A stretch of DNA of 8,558 nt from Acidobacteriota bacterium (GCA_015487755.1 WFPG01000196.1:1-8558), one strand, 5' to 3'; counted from the first letter of the stretch, positions 1 to 6,976 are shown. Made by a program: numbers and translations. The notes: generated by a model not told the origin, from the letters alone.

Positions 1-65
1 GTGTATATCAAACCAAAGGTCAAGGCTTCCCGATAGGTTATATTTGAGCATTCTACCTGAAGCAT
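1..65 (-). CDS. Possible 5' end of a truncated gene, product unknown
   Basis: An ATG on the minus strand at 65-63 is preceded by a strong purine-rich ribosome-binding site (AGGGGGG, 78-72) six bases upstream. A perfect TATAAT lies at 99-94 in the same orientation. The frame stays open for 21 codons to the window edge, starting MLQVECSN. The same AGGGGG-plus-AATT arrangement precedes the primase-like gene at 6944, which supports a real start. The fragment is too short to identify. A second ATG at 51 opens another frame (MLKYNLSGSLDLW...) with only a weak AGGT site three bases upstream, so the frame is not certain. Short plus-strand frames also cross this stretch and could be the tail of a gene entering from the left. 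Confidence 0.35.
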   Translation of the reverse strand, partial: MLQVECSNITYREALTFGLIY

Positions 66-93
66 AATTTTCCCCCCTGTTTTTTACTTAAAT

Positions 94-99
94 ATTATA
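94..99 (-). promoter_or_regulatory. -10 box for the leftward gene at the window edge
   Basis: The minus strand reads TATAAT here, a perfect sigma-70 -10 hexamer. Transcription would start near position 87 and give a leader of about 20 bases containing the AGGGGGG ribosome-binding site. No convincing -35 hexamer is visible at the usual spacing. The region is very AT-rich, so a chance match is possible. Confidence 0.4.
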
Positions 100-129
100 A
101 TACAATTCTTTTTGAAATCCTGTCCGCTT

Positions 130-158
130 TTGTTTTTCCCTTTTTTACCTGATATAAT
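130..158 (+). promoter_or_regulatory. Extended -10 sigma-70 promoter of queH
   Basis: TTGTTT (130-135) and a perfect TATAAT (153-158) are separated by exactly 17 bases. TG at 150-151, one base before the -10 box, gives the extended -10 form TGnTATAAT. The predicted start of transcription (about 6-9 bases after the -10 box) falls at 164-168, essentially on the queH ATG at 168. No Shine-Dalgarno sequence lies between the promoter and the ATG. The message is therefore probably leaderless or nearly so. Confidence 0.7.
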
Positions 159-167
159 TTTGTTGCT

Positions 168-1010
168 ATGAAAAAGAGGTTGTTGTTGCATATTTGCTGC
201 GCCCCTGACGGGGTTTACATTCCTGAGAAACTTTCTGAAGATTACGAGGTAGTCTGCTACTTTTACAACCCGAATATTTTCCCGAGAGAAGAGTATGAAA
301 AGAGAAAGAGAGAAATGGAGAGGGTGGCAGAGGCTAAAGGGTATAAGTTGGTTGTCGGAGATTACAATTACGAGGACTTTGTCAAAACAGCGGAAAAACT
401 TTACTACCTTCCCGAAAAATCAAAGAGGTGTGATTTCTGCCTTTCAATGAGGCTTGAAGACAGCGCAAAAAAGGCCAAAGAGTTAAAATGCGATGTATTT
501 GCCACTGTTTTGACCGTTTCACCCCACAAGGATTTTGAAAAGATAAATAAAATAGGCAAAAAAATTGCGGAAAAGTACGGTGTTGAGTATATGCCCTCAA
601 ACTTTAAGAAAAATGACGGGTTTAAAAGGTCTGTTGAAGAGGGAAAGAAGTTAAACCTGTACAGGCAGGATTATTGCGGTTGCGAGTCTTCCCTAATTTA
701 TAGAAAGATGTTTAAAGACGCAGAAAGCGGGGGAAAGGTTTTTCTATTTTACGGCGAAAAGGTAGGCATTTTTGATTTAGACAGCGTGAAAAAGCACATT
801 GAAAGGAATGGCTTGAAAACAGGTTTTGTTTTTTACAAAGAAAAGCCGACAGAGAATGTTTTAAAGTATGCTTTTGAGTTAAGGCTATTTTTAGAGCCTT
901 TTGAAAACCTTGATTGGAGAAAGAGGATTTTTGAGAAAAAGGGAAAAGAAGTTGAGGTTATAAAACTCTCCGATATTGCAAACAGGGATATATTTTTAGA
1001 CCCGTGTTAG
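168..1010 (+). CDS. queH: Epoxyqueuosine reductase QueH (DUF208 family)
   Basis: QueH performs the last step of queuosine synthesis, reducing epoxyqueuosine to queuosine at the wobble base of tRNAs with GUN anticodons. It is the non-homologous replacement of the cobalamin enzyme QueG. The family's metal-binding residues are all visible: the N-terminal HICCAPD motif (Cys10, Cys11, Asp14), CDFC (Cys88, Cys91) and YCGC (Cys170, Cys172). These residues bind a [4Fe-4S] cluster and a neighbouring iron in the family. The conserved TVLTVSPHKD stretch lies at 113-122. The ATG at 168 is chosen because the family motif begins within ten residues, although no Shine-Dalgarno site precedes it. Residues from about 190 to 280 extend past the usual core as a charged tail of unknown role ending in cysteine. 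The stop overlaps the convergent patatin-like gene by four bases. No other queuosine gene is nearby. The two tRNAs in the window are not Q-modified species. Confidence 0.93.
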   Translation: MKKRLLLHICCAPDGVYIPEKLSEDYEVVCYFYNPNIFPREEYEKRKREMERVAEAKGYKLVVGDYNYEDFVKTAEKLYYLPEKSKRCDFCLSMRLEDSAKKAKELKCDVFATVLTVSPHKDFEKINKIGKKIAEKYGVEYMPSNFKKNDGFKRSVEEGKKLNLYRQDYCGCESSLIYRKMFKDAESGGKVFLFYGEKVGIFDLDSVKKHIERNGLKTGFVFYKEKPTENVLKYAFELRLFLEPFENLDWRKRIFEKKGKEVEVIKLSDIANRDIFLDPC

Positions 1011-1903
1011 TCCTTCTTTAATCTTTCAATAAATTCTTTTGCAACCCTTTCCCCTTCAGATATTGATTTGTCCGCTTTGTGAAATTCTATAAAAACAACA
1101 TCGTTCAGGTTTGGGGTTAAAAGGTAATCAGGCTTGTCAAATTCAAGGCTTCTCCATGCAAGTTCGTACTGAACAATGTGGAATGTCCTGTTTAAAACAT
1201 GGAGTATGTTAGGGTCTTTTTCCTTTTTGTTTCTTCCGTTAATTCCAACCCTTCTTGCAAGCCTTTTAAGCCTCGGGAATTTGTTAAGCAGAAAGCCTGT
1301 TTCACTGTCTGTTTCTTTAATCCATGCCCTTTTGTAATCTGTAGGCTTTAAGTTAAGGTTTACCGCAATTGTTTTTGTGCCTTTATGCCTTTCTTTTAAC
1401 ACATTAACAGGGACAGGGTTTGTTATTCCCCCGTCAACATAGTACCTGTTGTTTATCTTAAAAGGTTTGAATAATCCCGGGATGGATATGGACGCCCTTA
1501 TTGCTTCCCACAGTTTGCAGTCCTGCAAAACCACAGGCTCCCCCGAGTCTAAATCGGTTGCCACAGGGTAAAATGGGATTTTAGTGTCAAAAACATATAT
1601 ATCCCCTATAACATCCCTTAGCATTTGCATAACCTTTTTGCCGTTTATTAAGCCAGATGTGGGGAATATAGGGTCAAAGTTGAATATAACATCAGTTACC
1701 TTTATGCTGCGGTAATATTCTTCTGCCTCGTCTATTTTGTCTGCGGCAAAGAAAGCCCCTATTACGGCTCCCATTGATGTGCCTGATATTGCTTCTATTT
1801 GCAAGCCTTCTTCCCTTAATGTTTTTAAAATGCCTATATGTGCAAGCCCTCTTGCTCCGCCGCTTCCCAGTGCAATTGAGAATTTCTCGTTAATTAAAGA
1901 CAA
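1007..1903 (-). CDS. Patatin-like phospholipase (RssA/NTE-type)
   Basis: This is a 298-residue alpha/beta hydrolase of the bacterial patatin family, expected to hydrolyse acyl esters of phospholipids or lysophospholipids with a Ser-Asp dyad. The oxyanion-hole loop GSGGARG is at 13-19. The nucleophile elbow GTSMG is at 41-45 (Ser43). The DGG motif at 157-159 supplies the catalytic Asp157. ATDLDSGEPVV (115-125) is also typical of the family. No signal peptide or membrane segment is seen, so it is probably cytoplasmic or membrane-associated. The start is TTG at 1903, supported by a GAGGAG site seven bases upstream; the next in-frame Met is inside the active-site motif. It overlaps the end of rng by 14 bases and is the last gene of the operon. 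Its natural substrate cannot be read from the sequence. Confidence 0.88.
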   Translation of the reverse strand: MSLINEKFSIALGSGGARGLAHIGILKTLREEGLQIEAISGTSMGAVIGAFFAADKIDEAEEYYRSIKVTDVIFNFDPIFPTSGLINGKKVMQMLRDVIGDIYVFDTKIPFYPVATDLDSGEPVVLQDCKLWEAIRASISIPGLFKPFKINNRYYVDGGITNPVPVNVLKERHKGTKTIAVNLNLKPTDYKRAWIKETDSETGFLLNKFPRLKRLARRVGINGRNKKEKDPNILHVLNRTFHIVQYELAWRSLEFDKPDYLLTPNLNDVVFIEFHKADKSISEGERVAKEFIERLKKD

Positions 1904-3389
1904 TGTCGTACTCCTCTAAATGAAGGTTCGGGTCTTCCTTCACATTTATTCTTACATTAAAGTATTCTGTTAACTCTTTAACTATAAAGTAATTGTCGTT
2001 TTTCAGGTATTCCCCTATGTACGGGTGAACCCTGATTGTTATATCCCTGTCGTAGTTTATCACTATTCTGTTTATTATTTCCCTCTGGATTTCAAGGATA
2101 ATGGTGGGTATTGATTTTACCCTTCCCGTTCCCCGACAGTACGGGCAAACCTGTGTCAATTCCCTTTCAAGGGACTGCTTTACCCTCTTTCTTGTAATTG
2201 CCACAAGCCCTATCTCTTCAATTGTCAGTATATTTGTTCTTGATTTATCTTTTTTCAATTCAGTTTCAAGAAGTTCAAGCACTTCTTTTCTATGCTCTTC
2301 CTCTTCCATGTCTATAAAATCAACAACAATTATTCCCCCTAAATTTCTTAACCTGATTTGTCTTACAATCTCCGAAACCGCCTCTTTATTTGTTTTGAAA
2401 ACCGTTTCTTCAAGGGATTTTTTGCCTATATACCTTCCGGTGTTAACATCAATTGAAACAAGTGCTTCAGTCTGGTTTATAACAATGTAGCCCCCTGATT
2501 TAAGCCATACTTTTGAGCGCAACGCCCCTTCAATCTGGCTTTCAATGTCGTATAACTCAAATATCGGCTGTTTCTTTGTGTAAAGTTTTACCCTGTTTAT
2601 CCATCTGCCGTTTATTTTGTCTAAAAACTGAATAGCCTGCTGGTATGCGGTTTCATTGTCAACAAGCATTAATGTAGTGTCGTCTGTAAAGTAGTCCCTA
2701 ATTACCTTTTCTAAAAGCCCCAACTCTTCGTAAATCAGGCGGGGCGCCCTTGATGTTTCGGTTTTCTGGATTATCTCTTTCCATATCTTTTGCAAAAGTT
2801 CAACATCTTGCTTTAAGGCTTCTTCGTCCATTCCCTCTGCCGCAGTCCTTACAATGTAGCCGCCTGTACCCTTTTTTATCTTTTCCATTATGTTTTTTAG
2901 TCTTTCCCTCTCATTTTCGTCTTCAATCTTTCTTGAAACCCCTATGTGGGAAATGGTAGGCATATAAACAAGATACCTTCCCGGAAGGCTTATGTGTGCG
3001 GTAATCCTTGGCCCTTTTGTCCCTATAGGCTCTTTTGCAATCTGGACAAGAATTTCCTGTCCTTCCCTTAACAAGTCTTCAATATGGACATCCGACTGGC
3101 TTGTGGTTTTTTCCTCTTCAGTTATGTTTTCTTCGTCTATAAACTCTTCAATGTTGAGTATATTCTCCGATATATCCCCCACATACAGGAATGCGTCCCT
3201 GTCAAGCCCTATGTTTACAAATGCAGACTGCATTCCCGGTAAAACCTTTGTTACTTTTCCTTTGTAGATATTGCCTACAATCCCTTTATTAAACTTTCTT
3301 TCAACAAACACTTCTACAAGTTTATTGTTTTCTATTAAAGCAATCCTTGTTTCCTGGTTTGTTGAGTTTACCAAAATTTCTTTAGTCAT
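1890..3389 (-). CDS. rng: Ribonuclease G (Rne/Rng family endoribonuclease)
   Basis: This is a single-strand-specific endoribonuclease that takes part in rRNA maturation and mRNA decay. The 499 residues match RNase G length; there is no long C-terminal degradosome scaffold as in RNase E. An N-terminal S1 RNA-binding domain covers about 36-130 (GNIYKGKV, GMQSAFVNIG) and contains an acidic insertion at about 80-100. The catalytic aspartates are Asp314 in SIDVNTG and Asp357 in VVDFIDM, equivalent to the Mg-binding pair of RNase E. The Zn-link motif CPYC (Cys415, Cys418), followed by RGTGR, holds the dimer. The ATG at 3389 overlaps the stop of the radical SAM gene as ATGA and has a GGAG site four bases upstream, which implies translational coupling. 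The gene is the middle member of a three-gene operon. Radical SAM/DUF2344 genes next to rng recur in several bacterial phyla. Confidence 0.94.
   Translation of the reverse strand: MTKEILVNSTNQETRIALIENNKLVEVFVERKFNKGIVGNIYKGKVTKVLPGMQSAFVNIGLDRDAFLYVGDISENILNIEEFIDEENITEEEKTTSQSDVHIEDLLREGQEILVQIAKEPIGTKGPRITAHISLPGRYLVYMPTISHIGVSRKIEDENERERLKNIMEKIKKGTGGYIVRTAAEGMDEEALKQDVELLQKIWKEIIQKTETSRAPRLIYEELGLLEKVIRDYFTDDTTLMLVDNETAYQQAIQFLDKINGRWINRVKLYTKKQPIFELYDIESQIEGALRSKVWLKSGGYIVINQTEALVSIDVNTGRYIGKKSLEETVFKTNKEAVSEIVRQIRLRNLGGIIVVDFIDMEEEEHRKEVLELLETELKKDKSRTNILTIEEIGLVAITRKRVKQSLERELTQVCPYCRGTGRVKSIPTIILEIQREIINRIVINYDRDITIRVHPYIGEYLKNDNYFIVKELTEYFNVRINVKEDPNLHLEEYDIVFN
1911..1917 (-). promoter_or_regulatory. 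Ribosome-binding site fixing the TTG start of the patatin-like gene
   Basis: The minus strand reads AGAGGAG here, seven bases before TTG at 1903. It lies inside the last codons of rng, so translation of the two genes is probably coupled. It decides the start, because no ATG is available before the catalytic motifs. Confidence 0.7.
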
Positions 3390-5866
3390 AGTTCTCCGTA
3401 TTCTAATTTCTGTCTTTTAATTATAACATTGTCAAGGTTTATATTCTCAAATATTAAAGGTGCAATCTCGGTTATCTTTACACTTCCTTTCTCTGGGGCA
3501 AATTCGCTTTCAATGAGAAATGCTGTATCCGATAGTTTGCTTATCCTTTTAACATAATCCTTTATCCTGATTTCTTTAAATCCCCTTTTTGTTTTTTTGG
3601 CCATTGTTTTGTTTTCCCATTGAGGATTAACTTTTAGTTTATCTTTTGCATCAATTAGATAAAAGAGTTTGCACTTTTTTGATAAAAACTTTCTCTTTTC
3701 AAAGGGGATTATCTTGCCCTCTTTAAGCCTTGTCCCGTCGGGAAGCCCTTTGTTTATCTTGAATATAGCCTCGTTTATGTCTACCTTTTCGGTCATTTCA
3801 ACCACAAACATCTCGTTTTCCCCCTCTATCCCCAATTCAAGGGCGGGAGAAAAGGTTAAAATCGGCTTTGGGGAAAAGCCTTTTGTAAACGCAATGGGCA
3901 ATTTACTAATCCTTAAACCCCTCTGAATAACCCTTATTAAGTCAAGGTGGGATATAAACTTCATTTCCCCCTTTTTGCTGAATATGAAAAGGTAATGATA
4001 CCTCTCTTTTTCTTCTGTTTCTTTGTCTTTGTTAATCTCTTTTTTAAGTTCTTTTTTCAGTTTTTTGTAAAACTCAAGCCTTTTTTCAAATCTTTCTTTT
4101 AAGTATGCCCCCTGGCAGGTCCCGCAGGCATTACAGGATTTTAAATCTATGCACATTTCGGTATTTTTGCCCTGCTTTGCAAATTCATACTCTCTTAAAA
4201 GAAAGTTTTTTCTAATCCCTATGTCTATAAAATCCCATGGCAGGGGAGTGTCTTCGGGTAGGTTTTTGTAATACCTTTCTAAATTTAAGTTATGCTCCTT
4301 TATAGCCTTTTCCCATATTGAAAAGTCAAAGGTGTCGCTCCAGCCGTCAAACCTTGCCCCTAATTTGAACGCCGTTTCTATTACATCGGAAACCTTTACA
4401 TCCCCCCTTGACATAATCCCTTCAAGTATTGACATTTCAGGCTGGTGGAATTTATACCTTATCCTTCTTGTCTTTACCAGCGATTTAATATATTCCTGCC
4501 TGTTTATTGTTTCGGTTAAGTCAATTTGCCCTACCCATTGAAAGGGGGTGTGAGGCTTGGGAACAAAGGTTGACGCCGAAAGTACCACATGCCCCCTTTT
4601 TGCAAACTGAAGGCTATTTTCACAGACCCTGACAATGCCCTCTAAATCTTCATACTCTTCAAAGGGTAGCCCTATCATAAAGTAAAACTTTATATGGTCC
4701 CAGCCGTTTTCAAATGCCGTTTTTGCGCTCCAAAAGATATCTTCCTCTTTCAGGTTTTTGTTTATTATTTTTCTCAACCTTTCGCTTCCCGCTTCAGGGG
4801 CAATTGTAAAGCCTGTCTTTCTTCCCTCTTTTATGAAAATTGCAAATTCGTCTTTGAATTTATCAGCCCTTATTGAGGGAAGGGATAGTGAAATTCTCTC
4901 GTCAGAGTACTTTTTCATAAGTTTTTCAATTAAGAGTTCAATGCCTGGGTAATTGGTTGCGCTTAATGAAGTCAGAGATACCTCGTCTTGCCCGGTGTTT
5001 TTCAGTAAGTTGTCTGCCTGTTTGATTAAATCTTCAGGGTTTCTCTCCCTTTGAGGCCTGTAAATATAGCCTGCCTGACAGAACCTGCACCCTTCGTCGC
5101 AGCCCCTTGAAATCTCAAGGGTAACCCTGTCGTAAACAATCTGGACATTTGGCTGGACTGCTTTTTCAGGGAAGTCGCTTTCATTAAAGTAAAGGGGGTA
5201 AGTCCTCTTCACATTTTTCGGGTATTGAGGGATTGAAAAGAATTCTGTTTCTCTGTATTTTGAAAATTCGGGAACATAGATAAAATCGTACTCGTAAAGC
5301 ATTTCAAGTGTCTGCTTTCTTCCTTTCCCCGCTTTTTTCATTTCGTCAATCTTGTTTAAGACTTCAATCAGGTGTGTTTCCGCTTCCCCTATGTAGAAGA
5401 AGTCAACAAAGGGAGCAATAGGCTCCGGGTTTGAAACGCAGGGGCCCCCCGCCATAATTAGGGGAAAGCCTTTTCTCTCCTTGCTTCTTAAAGGAATGCC
5501 TGACAGATCAAGCATATTTAAAAAATTTGTGTATGTTAATTCGTATTGAAAGGTAAAGCCTATTACATCAAACTCATTCATAGGTGTTTTTGTCTCAAGG
5601 GATAAAAGAGGGGTTTTCTTTTGCCGTAATATCTTTTCAAAGTCAATCCACGGTGCAAATACCCTTTCTGCGTAAAAGTTTTCTTCCCTGTTTATTAAGC
5701 CGTAAAGTATGTGAAGCCCCGTATAGGACATACCGATTTCGTATAAATCCGGGAAGGCTATTAGCACCCTTAATTTATTTTTGGGGTTTTTTAAGATTGA
5801 GTTTAACTCTCCCCCCGTGTACTGCCCCGGTTTTTTTACCTTTATTAAATCGGAATAGGAATACAT
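3386..5866 (-). CDS. Radical SAM protein fused to a DUF2344 domain (TIGR03960 + TIGR03936 type)
   Basis: This 826-residue protein joins two families that are separate genes in many bacteria. Residues 30-200 form a Rossmann-like, B12-binding-type N-terminal domain (FPDLYEIGMS, AGGPCVSNPEP) without the classical DxHxxG cobalamin motif. The radical SAM domain follows, with its [4Fe-4S] cysteines in CDEGCRFC (Cys256, Cys260, Cys263). A second cysteine group, Cys572, Cys578, Cys581 and Cys584, lies near the end of the radical SAM part. A lysine/glutamate-rich linker, probably helical (about 587-622), leads to the C-terminal DUF2344 domain from about 623 (FISHLDLIRVIQRGLR, FTKGFSPKP). No reaction is established for this family; the recurring link with rng suggests RNA as a target, which is inference. 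The ATG at 5866 has an AGGAG site four bases upstream. First gene of the operon with rng and the patatin-like gene. Confidence 0.87.
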   Translation of the reverse strand: MYSYSDLIKVKKPGQYTGGELNSILKNPKNKLRVLIAFPDLYEIGMSYTGLHILYGLINREENFYAERVFAPWIDFEKILRQKKTPLLSLETKTPMNEFDVIGFTFQYELTYTNFLNMLDLSGIPLRSKERKGFPLIMAGGPCVSNPEPIAPFVDFFYIGEAETHLIEVLNKIDEMKKAGKGRKQTLEMLYEYDFIYVPEFSKYRETEFFSIPQYPKNVKRTYPLYFNESDFPEKAVQPNVQIVYDRVTLEISRGCDEGCRFCQAGYIYRPQRERNPEDLIKQADNLLKNTGQDEVSLTSLSATNYPGIELLIEKLMKKYSDERISLSLPSIRADKFKDEFAIFIKEGRKTGFTIAPEAGSERLRKIINKNLKEEDIFWSAKTAFENGWDHIKFYFMIGLPFEEYEDLEGIVRVCENSLQFAKRGHVVLSASTFVPKPHTPFQWVGQIDLTETINRQEYIKSLVKTRRIRYKFHQPEMSILEGIMSRGDVKVSDVIETAFKLGARFDGWSDTFDFSIWEKAIKEHNLNLERYYKNLPEDTPLPWDFIDIGIRKNFLLREYEFAKQGKNTEMCIDLKSCNACGTCQGAYLKERFEKRLEFYKKLKKELKKEINKDKETEEKERYHYLFIFSKKGEMKFISHLDLIRVIQRGLRISKLPIAFTKGFSPKPILTFSPALELGIEGENEMFVVEMTEKVDINEAIFKINKGLPDGTRLKEGKIIPFEKRKFLSKKCKLFYLIDAKDKLKVNPQWENKTMAKKTKRGFKEIRIKDYVKRISKLSDTAFLIESEFAPEKGSVKITEIAPLIFENINLDNVIIKRQKLEYGEL

Positions 5867-5886
5867 AGTTCTCCTGAAAGTTTTTT

Positions 5887-5899
5887 CGGCAAAAAGCCG
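5887..5899 (-). other. Hairpin at the predicted 5' end of the radical SAM-rng mRNA
   Basis: The minus strand reads CGGC TTTTT GCCG, a four-pair GC stem with a five-base loop, followed by AAAAAA. It begins about eight bases after the TATAAT at 5912-5907, so it would sit at the very 5' end of the message, about 20 bases before ATG 5866. It is not an intrinsic terminator in this direction because A residues, not T, follow it. On the plus strand a T-run precedes rather than follows the stem. A 5'-terminal stem could affect mRNA stability. Confidence 0.45.
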
Positions 5900-5906
5900 C
5901 TTTAAG

Positions 5907-5934
5907 ATTATATGTTAAAACCCCTGAAATGCAA
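5907..5934 (-). promoter_or_regulatory. Promoter of the radical SAM-rng-patatin operon
   Basis: On the minus strand a perfect TATAAT lies at 5912-5907. A weak -35 candidate, TTGCAT, lies at 5934-5929, 16 bases upstream. Transcription would begin near 5900. The promoter lies in the 76-base gap after the primase-like gene, which has no visible terminator, so read-through from that gene is also possible. Confidence 0.5.
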
Positions 5935-5942
5935 GAAAGGTA

Positions 5943-6944
5943 TTACTTTCTTTTAAAAGTAAGGTAATCAAGGTAGTCAAGAAAGCAGTTTTCAAATCCC
6001 CCGAGGGTGTAATTTATTCCGTGCTCTGCAAAGAATTTTATAATCTTTCTGTTAAACTGCTTGCCCCTCTCGTCTTTATCTCCGCAGACAAATATCTTTT
6101 TGTCTTTAAAACTTAAAAGGGGATTGAAATTCCCGAAGGCGGAAACGGAAAAGCACCCTTTTTTTAAAAATGCGAAGCACCCCCTGAAGTCTCCGGTAAT
6201 GTAAACCTCGTTTTTGATTTCAAATTTCGGGATAAAGGTTTGCTTTTCTTTGTGGTGGGGGAAAACAAACTCATACCTTCCCCCTGAAATATCCCATCCT
6301 GCAAGGAAGATAACCTTATCATCTTCAAAAAACGGGATTAGTAGGTTGTTTTTTTGAAATGCAAACTCCCTCTTTTTGTTTAAAAGCCCTGCATTATCAA
6401 GTGCTTCAATCCCGAATTTGTCCTTTAATTCTTCTACAAAAATGTGAGGCTTTTCAATTGAGCAAAACCCTATTGAGCCTATTAAGTCCTTTTCAAAGCC
6501 CTTTCTCTCTAAAAATGCCTGATGTATGAAAGAAAGAGATGAGTTTTCAATAATGTATGAGTAAACCTCAATGTCTTTGTCTATTATTTTCCCCTCTGTC
6601 TCCTTCCCGAATACACTTTCAAGGGTTTCTTTCTCTTCCCTGTTTGAAAGCCAAGCGTCCAATATACCTTCACTTTTATCCTTTTCAATCTCAAACTCTT
6701 TTGCTAAAAAACTTACCGCTTCGTCAAAATCCATTCCCTTAACCTTTTTTGTAATCTCTATCTGGTCTCCCGAAGCCTTACAGACAGAGCAGTAAAAGGT
6801 GTTATCGGTTTCTTTAACCATTAAGCTCCCTGTTTTGTCGTTGTGGTAAGGGCAAAGGTATCCCAGAGCCCCTTCTTTAATTCCTAATTTTTCAAAAACA
6901 CTTTTTATCGGAACCTGATACTTTATCTTTTCCGCTAACTTCAT
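5943..6944 (-). CDS. DnaG primase-like protein, CHC2 zinc finger plus degenerate TOPRIM
   Basis: The protein follows the DnaG plan but has only 333 residues, against about 600 for replicative primase. The CHC2 zinc ligands are Cys31, His34, Cys52 and Cys55 within CPYHNDKTGS...YCSVCKASGD. Residues 145-162 match the DnaG core segment that follows the zinc domain (LERKGFEKDLIGSIGF), and AGLL (185-188) to about 245 matches the N-terminal catalytic subdomain. The TOPRIM domain follows. Its acidic pair is kept (GDKDERG, Asp289 and Asp291), but the motif that should read EG reads TGDF at 250-253, so the conserved glutamate is missing. The helicase-binding C-terminal domain is absent. A normal replicative primase is presumably encoded elsewhere. 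The ATG at 6944 has an AGGGGG site four bases upstream. Its role is unknown; nucleic-acid binding without full priming activity is an inference. It could also be a remnant of a phage- or plasmid-type primase. Confidence 0.82.
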   Translation of the reverse strand: MKLAEKIKYQVPIKSVFEKLGIKEGALGYLCPYHNDKTGSLMVKETDNTFYCSVCKASGDQIEITKKVKGMDFDEAVSFLAKEFEIEKDKSEGILDAWLSNREEKETLESVFGKETEGKIIDKDIEVYSYIIENSSLSFIHQAFLERKGFEKDLIGSIGFCSIEKPHIFVEELKDKFGIEALDNAGLLNKKREFAFQKNNLLIPFFEDDKVIFLAGWDISGGRYEFVFPHHKEKQTFIPKFEIKNEVYITGDFRGCFAFLKKGCFSVSAFGNFNPLLSFKDKKIFVCGDKDERGKQFNRKIIKFFAEHGINYTLGGFENCFLDYLDYLTFKRK

Positions 6945-6967
6945 AATTCCCCCTTAATTTTTTTTAA

Positions 6968-6976
6968 ATTTTATCA
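6968..6976 (-). promoter_or_regulatory. Extended -10 promoter candidate for the primase-like gene
   Basis: The minus strand reads TGATAAAAT at 6976-6968, an extended -10 element (TGn followed by TAAAAT, one mismatch to TATAAT). Transcription would start near 6961, leaving a leader of about 17 bases with the AGGGGG site. No -35 element is seen at normal spacing, as is usual for extended -10 promoters. Confidence 0.4.

Noticed and set aside
2101..2490. Plus-strand open frame of 129 codons inside rng
   Set aside because: It is antisense to the conserved catalytic region of RNase G. The serine/phenylalanine-rich sequence is typical of a shadow frame, and there is no ribosome-binding site.
5881..5903. 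CGGC-A5-GCCG hairpin as an intrinsic terminator for the primase-like gene
   Set aside because: In the direction of that gene the stem is followed by A residues, not T, and it lies downstream of the next operon's -10 box.
5943..6944. Primase-like gene as the replicative dnaG, or as part of an integrated phage
   Set aside because: It is too short, lacks the helicase-binding domain and the TOPRIM glutamate, and has no phage, integrase or plasmid genes beside it.
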